From an uncultured Pelagibacteraceae bacterium (GTDB taxonomy: Bacteria; Pseudomonadota; Alphaproteobacteria; Pelagibacterales; Pelagibacteraceae), in contig CACPOD010000002.1 in the NCBI GenBank assembly GCA_902635515.1, forward strand, positions 62,001-126,000: a DNA stretch of 64,000 nt, written 5' to 3'. The notes beneath the pieces were generated by a model. The model ran no database searches and was not told where the DNA came from. It saw nothing but the letters and a program-made list of their open reading frames with translations. The number at the start of each line of letters is the position of its first letter. The stretch's first letter is position 1. The position numbers and the translations under genes are program-made. Positions 1 through 10,527 of the stretch are shown here, in pieces.

Positions 1-947
1 AAAGAATTGTTTTTGCAGATGGTGAAGATGAAAATACTTTAAAAGCTGCAATTGCATTTAAAAATTCAAAATTAGGTATTCCAATTTTAGTTGGGAAAGA
101 AAGTAAAATTAAAGAACAGATTAAAAATATTGGTTATAGTGAAAATTTTGATATTGAAATTGTTAATTCAAAAGATGAGGAAAAAAGAAAAAGATACGTT
201 AAACATTTATTTGAAAAATTACAAAGAGAGCAAGGATTATTAGAACGAGATTGTGACAGAATGATCAGAAATGATAGAGTTGTTTGGGCTACTAGTATGG
301 TTGCCTGTGGCGATGCTGATGGTGCTGTAACAGGTAATACAAGACGATTTGGTGCTTCATTTGAAAAAATTAAGCAAGTTGTTGATGTAAGAAGAGGTGA
401 AATTATGTTTGGATTAAACATGATCGTTCATAAAGGAAGAACTATTTTTGTTGGTGATACAAGTGTCCATGAATATCCAACTTCTGAACAAATGGCTGAA
501 ATTGCTATATCAACAGCTAGAGTAGTAAGACTTTTTGGATTTGATCCTAAAGTTGCTTTTGTATCCCACTCTACATTTGGACAACCACTTACTAGTAGAA
601 CAAAACATATTCGAAACGCTGTTGAGATATTAAAAGAAAAAAAAGTAGACTTTGAATTTGATGGAGATATGCAGCCTGATGTTGCTCTTAATCCAGAATA
701 TGAAGAGCTTTATCCTTTTGCAAAGATAGTTGGTAAAGCAAATATTTTAATAATGCCTGGACAGCATAGCGCAGCAATTTCATATAAACTGATGAAAACA
801 ATTGGAGACACAAAAGTTATTGGACCATTATTAATTGGACTTGGGCTTCCGATAGAAATTGCACCCTTAAGGTCATCAACTTCTGAGATACTTAACCTAG
901 CGTCAATTGCTGCTTATTCTTCTCAAGTGATTGATTACAAAAAATAA
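1..947 (+). CDS. maeB: NADP-dependent malic enzyme, C-terminal phosphotransacetylase-like domain (5' truncated by window)
   Basis: Open frame continues upstream of the listed ORF (RIVFADGEDENTLKAAIAFKNSKLGIPILVGKE...), PTA_PTB-like domain; MaeB-type ending. Confidence 0.8.
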   Translation, partial: RIVFADGEDENTLKAAIAFKNSKLGIPILVGKESKIKEQIKNIGYSENFDIEIVNSKDEEKRKRYVKHLFEKLQREQGLLERDCDRMIRNDRVVWATSMVACGDADGAVTGNTRRFGASFEKIKQVVDVRRGEIMFGLNMIVHKGRTIFVGDTSVHEYPTSEQMAEIAISTARVVRLFGFDPKVAFVSHSTFGQPLTSRTKHIRNAVEILKEKKVDFEFDGDMQPDVALNPEYEELYPFAKIVGKANILIMPGQHSAAISYKLMKTIGDTKVIGPLLIGLGLPIEIAPLRSSTSEILNLASIAAYSSQVIDYKK

Positions 948-1541
948 TTACTCTCTTTGAATTCTTAAGTCTTCGACAAGAATGATACTAGCAACCACAT
1001 CTTCGACATCAAGTATTTCTTTTGCTTCACTTATAACTAAATCTTTTTCTTCAGTAGTTAAAGCAATTCCATAAATATAAATTTTTTTCTTATAGGTATC
1101 TATTTGATAATTGGTTGCCTTGATATTTTTATTTACAATTAAAGCTGTTCTTAACTGAGAAGTAATAAGCAAATCTTTTGCAGATTGTTTAAAGTTAAAT
1201 TCTTCTTTAATTTTAATATCATTTCTAACTGATCTAGCACCTTTAGTTTCCCATGCTAATTTTGTAATCTTTAATTTCTCTTCTGGATTATCTACTTTTC
1301 CAGTAACAAAAATTCTACCATCAATTACTTTAGTTTTAACTGTTAAAAGATATTTTTTATCTTTTGATAAAATTTTTGCAGTTATGCTTTTTTCCATAAT
1401 TGAATCATCTATCTGAGTACCAACTGTTCTGGGATCTAAAGCAACTGAAACACCAGTTCCAAAAAGACCTTTAGAACTAACACCAGCACATCCTGTTAAG
1501 ACAAAACTAAGTAAGATAAAAATTAATAATTTATTTTTCAT
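948..1541 (-). CDS. BON-domain lipoprotein (OsmY/YraP-like)
   Basis: Lipobox LTGCAG, two BON-like repeats. Confidence 0.75.
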   Translation of the reverse strand: MKNKLLIFILLSFVLTGCAGVSSKGLFGTGVSVALDPRTVGTQIDDSIMEKSITAKILSKDKKYLLTVKTKVIDGRIFVTGKVDNPEEKLKITKLAWETKGARSVRNDIKIKEEFNFKQSAKDLLITSQLRTALIVNKNIKATNYQIDTYKKKIYIYGIALTTEEKDLVISEAKEILDVEDVVASIILVEDLRIQRE

Positions 1542-2394
1542 TTTTAAATTTTATACAATAATTATAAATTTCTTTTTTGGACACGTTGGTTCTTTGGCTC
1601 AAAATATCTGTAATTTCTTTAGTTGACAATTTATTAATCATTTTTTTTATTATATTCTTATCTGATTCAGTTAATTTTTCAGATATATTTTTATTTATTT
1701 TTTTTTCAGAAATAACAACTGTAAGTTCACCTTTTAGTTCTTTTTCAAATAATTCTAGTTCATCTATATTTTTTCTAATAAATTCTTCATAAATTTTTGA
1801 TATTTCTCTGCAAAAGACTATCTTTCTTCCAGTAAAATTCTTTTTTATTTCAGGTATGATTTTGTTAATTTTTTTAGGAGAAATAAAAAAAACTAAAGAA
1901 TTTTCAAAGTTTGAATATTTTTTTAATTCATTAGATAATTGCTGCTTTTTTTCTGGGAAAAAACCACAAAACAAAAATTTATCTGAAAATCCACTGATTG
2001 AAATAGCTGTAGCAACAGCAGAAGGTCCAGGAATTGGAAATATTCTTATCTGATTATTAATGCACTCATTAACTAAAATTGAACCAGGATCGGAAATACT
2101 GGGTGTGCCAGCATCTGATATCAAAGAAATTATTTTTCCAGATTTTAAATATTCAATAATTTTTGCAATATTTTTTTTCTCATTAAATTTATGATTTGAA
2201 ATTAATTTAGATTTTATTTGATATTTATCTAAAAGATTTTTCGAAACTCGTGTGTCTTCGCATAAAATATAATGAGATTGCTGCAAAACCTCAATTGCTC
2301 TTATGGTTATATCTTTTAGATTTCCTAAAGGAGTTGATACCAAATAAAGACCATTTTCATATTCTTTTAATTTAAATTGTGGTTTTATGATCAT
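1531..2394 (-). CDS. rsmI: 16S rRNA (cytidine-2'-O)-methyltransferase RsmI
   Basis: LYLVSTPLGNLKDITIRAIEVL, CEDTRVS, SDAGTPSISDPG, PGPSAVATAISISG motifs. Confidence 0.95.
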   Translation of the reverse strand: MIIKPQFKLKEYENGLYLVSTPLGNLKDITIRAIEVLQQSHYILCEDTRVSKNLLDKYQIKSKLISNHKFNEKKNIAKIIEYLKSGKIISLISDAGTPSISDPGSILVNECINNQIRIFPIPGPSAVATAISISGFSDKFLFCGFFPEKKQQLSNELKKYSNFENSLVFFISPKKINKIIPEIKKNFTGRKIVFCREISKIYEEFIRKNIDELELFEKELKGELTVVISEKKINKNISEKLTESDKNIIKKMINKLSTKEITDILSQRTNVSKKEIYNYCIKFKNEK

Positions 2395-2428
2395 AATTTA
2401 GCTTAAAAAATAATATACTAACATCAAA

Positions 2429-3583
2429 ATGATTAAATTAATTAAAATTATTTATTTTATTTATTTAAGTTTTCACTTTCTATTTTTTTCAGCCGTAAAT
2501 GCTCAAGAAAAAATCAAAATAGGATTGTTAGTGCCTATGACTGGAAAAAATAAAGAAATAGGAGAGTCAATCATTAAGGCAGTTGGATTAGCTGTCAAAG
2601 ATATTGATAATAATTTAATAGAAATCTATCCAAAAGATACATCAAGTAAAGCTAACCAAACTTTAAAATCTGCGTTTGAATTAAGTGAGATGGGTATAAA
2701 AATTGTTATTGGCCCAGTGTTCTATGAAAGTTTAACTTATTTAGATGAGATGAAAGAAATGACGTTTTTATCTTTAACTAATAAAACTCTAGATCTTCCA
2801 AAAAATGTTATATCTGCAGGAATTAATTCTACATCACAATTTAATACAATAAAAAAATTTTTAGAAACTAATCAAATACAAAGAACTATTTTTTTAACAC
2901 CAATCCAAGATTATGAATTTGAAGTTAAAAAAGGTATGAAAAATTCAAAAATTAAAATTTATAAAGATTATGAATATAATACAGAGCCTACTAAACTAAC
3001 AAAACAAATAGAAGAAATAACAAACTACAGAATAAGAAAGCAAAATTTGGAAGATGAAATAAAAAGGGTAAAAAATTCAAATGATCCAAATAAAGAAAAA
3101 AAAATAAAAAGACTAGAAAAAAGATACACATTAGGTGGTTTAAATTTTGATGCAGTTGTAATTGCAGATTTTGATGAAAGTCTTAAAAGTGTATCTACAT
3201 CACTTTTATACACCGATGTGCTTCCAAAAAATAAATATTTTATAACTTTAAATCAATGGTTTGATGAAAGTTTGTTAAACGAAATTGATATCCAGCCTTT
3301 ATATTATCCATCAATAAATAAAGAAAATTTTGATAGCTACAAAATAAAGTACTATAACGCATTTAACGAAGATCCTACCCATTTGTCTTTATTGAGTTAT
3401 GACCTTGTTGGCTTGGTTTATTATTTATCACTAAACTCAAATACAGAAAATTTAAATAAGATTTTTAAGAAAAAAAATTCATTCAAAGGAAAAATTGGAG
3501 TCTTTGATATTCAAAATAATAAAATAAATCATAGACTTAATTTTTATAAAATTGAAGATCAAAAACTTATAGAAATTTTCTAA
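2429..3583 (+). CDS. Penicillin-binding protein activator (LpoA-like / periplasmic binding protein fold)
   Basis: Signal peptide; IKIGLLVPMTGKNKEIGESIIKAVGLAVKDI; divergent from rsmI as in other proteobacteria. Confidence 0.7.
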   Translation: MIKLIKIIYFIYLSFHFLFFSAVNAQEKIKIGLLVPMTGKNKEIGESIIKAVGLAVKDIDNNLIEIYPKDTSSKANQTLKSAFELSEMGIKIVIGPVFYESLTYLDEMKEMTFLSLTNKTLDLPKNVISAGINSTSQFNTIKKFLETNQIQRTIFLTPIQDYEFEVKKGMKNSKIKIYKDYEYNTEPTKLTKQIEEITNYRIRKQNLEDEIKRVKNSNDPNKEKKIKRLEKRYTLGGLNFDAVVIADFDESLKSVSTSLLYTDVLPKNKYFITLNQWFDESLLNEIDIQPLYYPSINKENFDSYKIKYYNAFNEDPTHLSLLSYDLVGLVYYLSLNSNTENLNKIFKKKNSFKGKIGVFDIQNNKINHRLNFYKIEDQKLIEIF

Positions 3584-4169
3584 TTTTTTTAAAGGCTTGA
3601 TATCTATGATCCATTTTATACTTTTGAGATGGCTTCATTTCTCCAAAAGTTTTTCTTTTTCTTAAAGGAATAAAAATTGGATCGTAGCCAAATCCATTTT
3701 TTCCTTTGGGTTTATCTGAGATATGACCCTCTACTTTTCCTAAAACACAAGCAATTTTTTTATTTAGAAGAGAAATAGAAAGCGCACAAATAAATCTTGC
3801 TTTAATTTTTTTATTTTTCCAATTTTTATCCTTTTTATTTAGCTCTCTATAAACTTTTTTTATAGCTTTATTAAAATCTCCATGCCTTCCACCCCACCTT
3901 GCAGAATAAATGCCGGGATTTTTGTCTAAAAAATCAATCTCTAAACCCGAGTCATCAGCCAAGCACATCAACCCTGTTTTTTTTGAAAAATATTTAGATT
4001 TGATTAATGAATTTTCTTTAAATGTTTTTCCATTTTCAACTGGACTCTTCAGATTAAATTCGGATGTAGAATGAATTTTAATGTTTTTTGGCAACAAACT
4101 CTTGATTTCACGTAATTTACCCTTGTTATTGGTACCAATGAGTAATTTATCAATTTTTTGTTTAGACAT
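3567..4169 (-). CDS. rdgB: XTP/dITP diphosphatase (RdgB/HAM1)
   Basis: LLIGTNNKGKLREIKSLL, ADDSGLEIDFLDKNPGIYSARW, GFGYDPIFIP. Confidence 0.95.
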   Translation of the reverse strand: MSKQKIDKLLIGTNNKGKLREIKSLLPKNIKIHSTSEFNLKSPVENGKTFKENSLIKSKYFSKKTGLMCLADDSGLEIDFLDKNPGIYSARWGGRHGDFNKAIKKVYRELNKKDKNWKNKKIKARFICALSISLLNKKIACVLGKVEGHISDKPKGKNGFGYDPIFIPLRKRKTFGEMKPSQKYKMDHRYQAFKKIRKFL

Positions 4170-4205
4170 CTAGAAATTATCAAAATCCTTACCATATAAG
4201 AGGCT

Positions 4206-4859
4206 ATGGAAAAAGAGGAAAACCAAAATAACACTTCTACAGATCAAAAACAGGACACTGTAAACGAAACTGAAAAACCTGATGAAAATTTAGTCGAAGA
4301 AAATAAACAAGAAACAGACCAAGAACCTAAAGAGGAAATTAAAGAACCAACTCCTGAAGAAAAAATTGCTGAACTTGAAGATAAAATGGCAAGAACTTTA
4401 GCTGAAATGGAAAATCAAAGAAGAAGATTTGAAAAAGAAAAAGAGGATGCTTTTGAATATGGTGGTTATAGTTTTGCTAAAGAAGCATTAAATTTGATTG
4501 ATAACTTGGATCGGTCAAAACATGTTCTTGAAAGCGACGACAAGTTAAAAGAAACTGAAGCATTAAAGAAGACATTAGAACATTTAGACATTATTAAAAA
4601 AGATCTAATCTCAATATTCGAAAAGAATAACATTAAACCAATTGATAGCCTTAACAAAAAACTAGATCCAAACTTTCATCAAGCAATGATGGAAATAGAA
4701 GACGACACTAAAGAACCAGGAACAATAATTCAGGAAATTCAAAAAGGCTTTACTATAAAAGACAGATTACTTAGACCCTCACTAGTTGGGGTGTCAAAAA
4801 AAGTTACAGTAAAAGAGGAAAAAACTGAAGAAAATAAAGAAAATTTGAAAAATAAATAA
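4206..4859 (+). CDS. grpE: Nucleotide exchange factor GrpE
   Basis: Acidic N-term, coiled coil, GFTIKDRLLRPSLVGVSK; upstream of dnaK. Confidence 0.95.
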   Translation: MEKEENQNNTSTDQKQDTVNETEKPDENLVEENKQETDQEPKEEIKEPTPEEKIAELEDKMARTLAEMENQRRRFEKEKEDAFEYGGYSFAKEALNLIDNLDRSKHVLESDDKLKETEALKKTLEHLDIIKKDLISIFEKNNIKPIDSLNKKLDPNFHQAMMEIEDDTKEPGTIIQEIQKGFTIKDRLLRPSLVGVSKKVTVKEEKTEENKENLKNK

Positions 4860-4871
4860 TTATGAAATCAA

Positions 4872-4899
4872 CTTGTAGTTTCACATTTAAACCCTATAT
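4872..4899 (+). promoter_or_regulatory. Candidate RpoH (sigma-32) promoter of dnaK: CTTG-N17-CCTATAT
   Basis: Matches the alphaproteobacterial heat-shock consensus CTTG-N17/18-CYTATNT, 24 bp before the dnaK ATG. Confidence 0.55.
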
Positions 4900-4922
4900 G
4901 ACGAAAGAGAGACATTAATATT

Positions 4923-6851
4923 ATGAGCAAAATTATTGGAATAGACTTAGGAACAACAAATTCATGTGTTGCCATTATGGAAGGAACACAAGCTAAGGTT
5001 TTAGAAAATGCTGAAGGAGCAAGAACTACTCCATCTGTAGTAGCATTTACAGATGAAAACGAAAAATTAATTGGACAACCAGCAAAGAGACAAGCTGTTA
5101 CAAATCCAGAAAATACTATCTTCGCTGTTAAAAGATTAATTGGAAGAAATTTTGATGATCCAACTGTCAAAAAAGATGTTGAAGCTGCTCCTTTTAAAAT
5201 AGTGAATTCTGAAAAAGGTGATGCTTGGATAGAAGCTAAAGGTGAAAAATATTCACCATCTCAAATTTCAGCATTCATTTTACAAAAAATGAAAGAAACA
5301 GCAGAAAAATATTTAGGTCAAGCTGTAACAAAGGCTGTGATTACAGTGCCCGCATACTTTAACGATGCTCAAAGACAAGCAACAAAAGATGCAGGAAAAA
5401 TTGCTGGATTAGAAGTTTTAAGAATTATCAATGAACCAACTGCTGCATCATTAGCTTATGGTCTAGATAAAAAACAAAATAAAAAAATTGCTGTATATGA
5501 CTTAGGTGGAGGAACATTTGATGTTTCTATCTTAGAATTAGGTGATGGTGTATTTGAGGTTAAATCAACAAACGGTGATACTTTTTTAGGTGGTGAGGAT
5601 TTTGACAATGCTGTTGTCGATTACTTGATTTCTGAATTTAAAAAAGATAATGGAATTGATCTAAAATCAGACAAACTTGCTTTACAAAGATTAAAAGAAG
5701 CTGCTGAAAAAGCAAAAATAGAATTATCATCTGCAGAACAAACAGATATAAACTTACCTTTTATTACAGCAGATAAAACAGGTCCAAAACATATTAATTT
5801 AAAAATGACTAGAGCAAAACTTGAAGCTTTAGTTGAGGATTTAATTGCTAGAACGATGCCTCCATGCAAAACAGCTCTAAAAGATGCTGGAATAACTGCT
5901 AGTGAAATTGATGAAGTGGTTATGGTTGGTGGTATGACTAGAATGCCAAAAGTAATTGAAGAAGTAAAAAACTTTTTTGGAAAAGACGCTAACAAAAGTG
6001 TAAACCCGGATGAAGTAGTTGCAATGGGTGCTGCTATTCAGGCAGGTGTTTTACAAGGTGATGTTAAAGATGTACTTCTATTAGATGTAACTCCATTATC
6101 ACTTGGTATCGAAACACTTGGAGGAGTTTCTACAAAACTGATTGATAAAAACACAACAATACCAACTAAAAAAAGTCAAGTTTTCTCAACTGCTGAGGAT
6201 AATCAGCCAGCTGTATCTATTAGAGTTCTACAAGGTGAAAGAGAAATGGCTGCCGACAATAAAGCTTTAGGAAATTTTGAATTAGTGGGTATTGCACCAG
6301 CACCAAGAGGTGTGCCTCAAATTGAAGTTACATTTGATATTGATGCTAATGGTATAGTAAATGTTTCTGCAAAAGATAAAGGAACAGGTAAAGAACAAAA
6401 AATTCAAATCCAAGCTTCTGGTGGACTAAGCGATGAAGAGATTGAAAAAATGGTTAAAGATGCTGAAGCTAATAAAGAAGCTGATAAAAAGAAAAGAGAG
6501 TCGGTTGATGTTAGAAACCAAGCAGATACTCTAATTCACTCTACTGAAAAGAATTTAAAAGAGCATGGATCAAAAATTTCTGATGCAGAGAAAAAAGCAA
6601 TTGAAGATGCATCATCTGCATTAAAAGAGGCATTAAAAGGTGAAGATATCGAAGATATTAAGAAAAAAACTGAAGCTTTAGTCCAAGCTTCAATGAAACT
6701 TGGAGAAGCAATCTACAAATCACAACAAAGTTCAAAACCTGATTCTGGAAAAGATGATGATGGTGGAAATGATGCGGGTAAAAAAGACGAAAATGTTGTT
6801 GATGCTGATTTCGAAGAAGTAAAAGACGAGAATAAAGAAAAAAGCGCTTAA
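4923..6851 (+). CDS. dnaK: Molecular chaperone DnaK
   Basis: [41 protein letters not shown]. Confidence 0.99.
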   Translation: MSKIIGIDLGTTNSCVAIMEGTQAKVLENAEGARTTPSVVAFTDENEKLIGQPAKRQAVTNPENTIFAVKRLIGRNFDDPTVKKDVEAAPFKIVNSEKGDAWIEAKGEKYSPSQISAFILQKMKETAEKYLGQAVTKAVITVPAYFNDAQRQATKDAGKIAGLEVLRIINEPTAASLAYGLDKKQNKKIAVYDLGGGTFDVSILELGDGVFEVKSTNGDTFLGGEDFDNAVVDYLISEFKKDNGIDLKSDKLALQRLKEAAEKAKIELSSAEQTDINLPFITADKTGPKHINLKMTRAKLEALVEDLIARTMPPCKTALKDAGITASEIDEVVMVGGMTRMPKVIEEVKNFFGKDANKSVNPDEVVAMGAAIQAGVLQGDVKDVLLLDVTPLSLGIETLGGVSTKLIDKNTTIPTKKSQVFSTAEDNQPAVSIRVLQGEREMAADNKALGNFELVGIAPAPRGVPQIEVTFDIDANGIVNVSAKDKGTGKEQKIQIQASGGLSDEEIEKMVKDAEANKEADKKKRESVDVRNQADTLIHSTEKNLKEHGSKISDAEKKAIEDASSALKEALKGEDIEDIKKKTEALVQASMKLGEAIYKSQQSSKPDSGKDDDGGNDAGKKDENVVDADFEEVKDENKEKSA

Positions 6852-6880
6852 ACTGACATTTAATTGTCTGGGGTAATTTG

Positions 6881-8008
6881 ATGGCTAAAAGAGACTATTA
6901 CGATGTCCTAGGCGTTAATAAAAGCGCAAGCCCTGAAGAATTAAAATCCGCATACAGAAAATTAGCTGTTAAATATCATCCTGATAAGAATCCTGGGGAC
7001 TCAAAAGCAGAAGAAAAATTTAAAGAAGCTAGTGAGGCTTACGGGATACTTTCAGACAAAGAGAAGAAACAAAACTACGATAACTTTGGTCATGCAGCTT
7101 TCGAAAACGGTGGTGGCAGACCAGGTGGTGGTTTTGGTGGTTTCAGTGGAGCGGATTTCTCAGATATTTTTGAGGATTTCTTTGGTGATTTTGGAGGAGG
7201 TGGAAGATCAAGAAGTAGAAAATCTAATAATAGAGGTTCTGACTTGAGGTATGATTTATCAATTTCTCTTGAAGAAGCTTATAGTGGAAAAAAGCAAGAC
7301 ATTAAATTTTCAACATCAGAACAGTGTGGCACTTGCAAAGGTAATGGATCTAAGCCTGGTTATTCTCCTGACAGATGCTCATATTGTGGTGGGAATGGTA
7401 GAATAAGATCCAATCAAGGATTCTTTACTGTACAACAAACTTGTCCCCAATGTAATGGAAATGGTGAGGAGATTACTAATCCCTGCAATGATTGTAATGG
7501 ACAAGGAAAAAAACAAGCTGCCAAAAGAATATCTGTAACAATTCCAAAAGGTGTTGATGACGGAACTAGAATCAGACTCGCGGGCAAAGGTGAGGCAGGA
7601 ACTAGGGGTGGAGCAACAGGTGATCTTTATTTGTTTATTAATGTTAACTCTCACAACTTATTTAAGAGATCGGACGAAAATTTATTTTTTGAATTTCCTC
7701 TTTCTTTTGCAGACGCTGCTTTGGGTACAACTATTGAAATACCTACAATTGATGGAGGAAAAGCAAAAATAAAGATTCCTGATGGTACTCAAAATGGAAA
7801 ACAATTCAGATTAAAAGGTAAAGGAATGCCATTCATGAGAAGAGGTGATTTTGGTGATTTATATGTTCAAGTTAAAACAGAGGTACCTGTATATTTAAAT
7901 AAAAAACAAAAAGAATTATTAGAGCAATTTAGAGAAATTGAAAACGATAAGTCAAATCCGAGTATTAAAAAATTTTTTCAAAAAGCAAAAGATTTCTGGA
8001 AAAACTAA
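6881..8008 (+). CDS. dnaJ: Molecular chaperone DnaJ (ATG at 6881 preferred over listed TTG at 6878)
   Basis: J domain with HPD, G/F-rich region, four CxxCxGxG-type zinc motifs. Confidence 0.98.
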   Translation: MAKRDYYDVLGVNKSASPEELKSAYRKLAVKYHPDKNPGDSKAEEKFKEASEAYGILSDKEKKQNYDNFGHAAFENGGGRPGGGFGGFSGADFSDIFEDFFGDFGGGGRSRSRKSNNRGSDLRYDLSISLEEAYSGKKQDIKFSTSEQCGTCKGNGSKPGYSPDRCSYCGGNGRIRSNQGFFTVQQTCPQCNGNGEEITNPCNDCNGQGKKQAAKRISVTIPKGVDDGTRIRLAGKGEAGTRGGATGDLYLFINVNSHNLFKRSDENLFFEFPLSFADAALGTTIEIPTIDGGKAKIKIPDGTQNGKQFRLKGKGMPFMRRGDFGDLYVQVKTEVPVYLNKKQKELLEQFREIENDKSNPSIKKFFQKAKDFWKN

Positions 8009-8044
8009 AAGACTAATCTTCTAAAAAAGGTTAATATTAGCTGA

Positions 8045-8821
8045 ATGAAAAAAATTAATTTAGCTATTTCTGGTTGCATGGGTAGGATGGGTCAGCAATT
8101 AATTAAGTCTTCAAAGAAAAATAAAAAATTTAAACTAGTCACACTTACAGAAAATAGATTGGTGAATAAAAAATTTAATGGAATTAAACCTGAGTTAAAT
8201 TCTAATAAAGCCTTTAAAAAAACTGATGTAATTATTGATTTCACGGTTCCAAATTGTACGCTTGAAATACTCAAAATAGCGTCAAGACTAAGAAAAAAAG
8301 TAGTAATCGGTACTACGGGATTTACTAGGAACCAAGAAAATCAAATTAAAAAATATTCAAAAAAGATACCTATTTTAAAAGCTGGGAACATGAGCTTAGG
8401 TGTAAATTTATTGATGTATTTGACTGAAATTGCATCAAAATCATTGAATGATGAATACTTAAGTAAGATATTTGAGGTACATCACAAACATAAAAAAGAT
8501 TACCCATCTGGTACTGCGTTAATGCTAGGTAAAGGAATCGCTGATGGAAAAAATAAAAATTTATATAATTTAATTGGTAAAAAATTCTTAAATAAAAAAT
8601 CTTTTCCTTATGGGAAAAAAATTAATTTTAACTCAATTAGAAAAGGTGAAATTATCGGCGAACATGAAGTGAAATTCTCTAGTGGAAAAGAAATAATTAC
8701 ATTAAACCACGAGGCTTTTGATAGAGCACTGTACTCAGATGGAGCTTTGACTGCTTCTAAATGGTTAATGAAAAAAAAACCAGGATTATATTCTATGAGA
8801 GATTTGCTTAACTTTTCATAA
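8045..8821 (+). CDS. dapB: 4-hydroxy-tetrahydrodipicolinate reductase
   Basis: LAISGCMGRMGQQLI, EVHHKHKKDYPSGTALMLG. Confidence 0.95.
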   Translation: MKKINLAISGCMGRMGQQLIKSSKKNKKFKLVTLTENRLVNKKFNGIKPELNSNKAFKKTDVIIDFTVPNCTLEILKIASRLRKKVVIGTTGFTRNQENQIKKYSKKIPILKAGNMSLGVNLLMYLTEIASKSLNDEYLSKIFEVHHKHKKDYPSGTALMLGKGIADGKNKNLYNLIGKKFLNKKSFPYGKKINFNSIRKGEIIGEHEVKFSSGKEIITLNHEAFDRALYSDGALTASKWLMKKKPGLYSMRDLLNFS

Positions 8822-9474
8822 TGAATGAAAAACAAAAAGCAAAAATTATAATTAAAACTCTAAATAAGATTTATCCTAAAGCTCCTGTTCCTTTAAAAAG
8901 TAAAAACACTTTCACACTATTAATTTCTGTACTGCTTTCTGCACAATGCACTGATGTAAACGTTAATAATGTAACAAAAGATATATATCCAAAATACTAC
9001 AAACCAGAACACTTTGTAAAATTAGGAAGAAAAAAAATTGAGAGATTAATTAAAAAAATAGGTATTTTTAGAATTAAAGCTAAAAGTATTTATTTAATGT
9101 CTAAACAAGTGTTAGAAAAACACAAAGGTAAAGTGCCTAAAACTTTTGAAGAACTCGAAAAACTACCTGGAGTGGGACATAAGACAGCAAGCGTAGTAAT
9201 GTCCCAAGGTTTTGGATATCCAGCTTTTGCTGTTGATACTCATATTCATAGACTTGCTCAACGATGGGGATTAACAAATGGGAAAAATGTAATTCAAACT
9301 GAAAAAGATTTAAAAAGAATATTTCCTAAAAAAACATGGTCTAAACTGCATTTACAAATAATTTTTTATGGCAGAGAATATTGTAAAGCAAGAGATTGTT
9401 ATGGTTTAAGTTGTAAAATATGTACTACTTGCTACCCAAATAGAAAAAAACCTGTTATTACCAAAAAAGCTTAA
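8821..9474 (+). CDS. nth: Endonuclease III
   Basis: HhH LPGVGHKTASVV, FAVDTHIHRLAQRWGL, C-terminal Cys cluster for the 4Fe-4S site. Confidence 0.97.
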   Translation: MNEKQKAKIIIKTLNKIYPKAPVPLKSKNTFTLLISVLLSAQCTDVNVNNVTKDIYPKYYKPEHFVKLGRKKIERLIKKIGIFRIKAKSIYLMSKQVLEKHKGKVPKTFEELEKLPGVGHKTASVVMSQGFGYPAFAVDTHIHRLAQRWGLTNGKNVIQTEKDLKRIFPKKTWSKLHLQIIFYGREYCKARDCYGLSCKICTTCYPNRKKPVITKKA

Positions 9475-9475
9475 T

Positions 9476-10405
9476 ATGAAAATTTTAGGAATAGGAAATG
9501 CAATTGTTGACGTTATTTGCAAAGTTGAAGATAATTTTATTGCCCAAAATAATCTTACAAAGAGTACGATGAAATTATTTTTTAATGAAAATGAATTCAA
9601 AAATTTATTAATAAATCTTAAAATTGAAAAAACTGTTTCTGGGGGCTCTGTAGCAAACTCTATAGTCGGATTATCTCAACTTGGTAATAAAGTTGGCTTT
9701 ATAGGCAAAATATCTGATGATGAATTTGGCATTAACTATGAAGAAGGATTAAGAAAAGAAAATGTAGAATATTTTTATTCTAAAAAGAAAGAAGAATTGC
9801 CAACTGGAACATGTTTAATATTAGTAACTCCAGACTCAGAAAGGACTATGTGTACTTTCTTAGGGACAGCAGGAAAAATTAATGAAGACGATGTAAGTTC
9901 TGATGCAATTCAAAAAAGTGAAATAATATTTTTGGAAGGTTACTTGTGGGATGAAGGAGAACCTAAGAAAGCGTTCGATAAAGCTATTAATAATGCAAAC
10001 AAAGTTGCTATGTCGCTCTCCGATCTATTTTGTGTAGATAGACACAAACCTAATTTTTTAAACTTAGTTAGAAATAAACTAGACATAACTTTTGCTAACG
10101 AACAAGAAATTACTTCATTAATTGAAGCAAAAAATTTCGATGAAGTCATAAATTTTTCTAAACAACTCAATAAATTGGTGGTTATAACTAGAGGGGAAAA
10201 AGGTGCGATTGCAATTAATGGTGATGAAGTTGTTGAAAACGATATTCAAAAAAATCTGAAAATTGTCGACCTGACAGGTGCAGGTGATCTCTTTGCTGCT
10301 GGATTTTTACACGGCTTCATTAACAAATTGCCTACAAAGGAATGCCTAGATAAAGGTACTGAAATGTCATCTAGAGTAATACAACAAATTGGAGCAAGAC
10401 TTTAA
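9476..10405 (+). CDS. PfkB-family sugar/adenosine kinase
   Basis: SGGSVANSIVGLSQLG, DLTGAGDLFAAGFLHG. Confidence 0.85.
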   Translation: MKILGIGNAIVDVICKVEDNFIAQNNLTKSTMKLFFNENEFKNLLINLKIEKTVSGGSVANSIVGLSQLGNKVGFIGKISDDEFGINYEEGLRKENVEYFYSKKKEELPTGTCLILVTPDSERTMCTFLGTAGKINEDDVSSDAIQKSEIIFLEGYLWDEGEPKKAFDKAINNANKVAMSLSDLFCVDRHKPNFLNLVRNKLDITFANEQEITSLIEAKNFDEVINFSKQLNKLVVITRGEKGAIAINGDEVVENDIQKNLKIVDLTGAGDLFAAGFLHGFINKLPTKECLDKGTEMSSRVIQQIGARL

Positions 10406-10407
10406 AA

Positions 10408-10527
10408 TTAACTTTTCTTTCTTTTGAAACTTCCCTTGCCTTTTTTTGGTTTTACTATTTTTGATTTATACTTTTTAGTAAATAAATCTTTAGCCATCGG
10501 ATTTTTTTTATTTAATTTGATAACCAT
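10408..10527 (-). CDS. arfA: ArfA-like alternative ribosome-rescue factor (39 aa)
   Basis: Hand translation MVIKLNKKNPMAKDLFTKKYKSKIVKPKKGKGSFKRKKS; ungapped match to the E. coli ArfA N...KKGKGSYMRK segment (recalled sequence); absent from the supplied ORF list. Confidence 0.75.
   Translation of the reverse strand: MVIKLNKKNPMAKDLFTKKYKSKIVKPKKGKGSFKRKKS

Noticed and set aside
134-421. ORF antisense to the malic enzyme/PTA domain (and similar antisense ORFs such as 1577-1792, 3025-3213, 5621-5995, 44223-44768)
   Set aside because: Fully antisense to strongly supported genes, with translations that mirror the sense codons (S/F/I/L-rich); no independent coding support.
7032-7247. Out-of-frame ORFs inside dnaJ (7032-7247, 7379-7654, 7551-7772)
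   Set aside because: Nested in a well-supported dnaJ frame; composition reflects the G/F and Cys-rich codons read in other frames.
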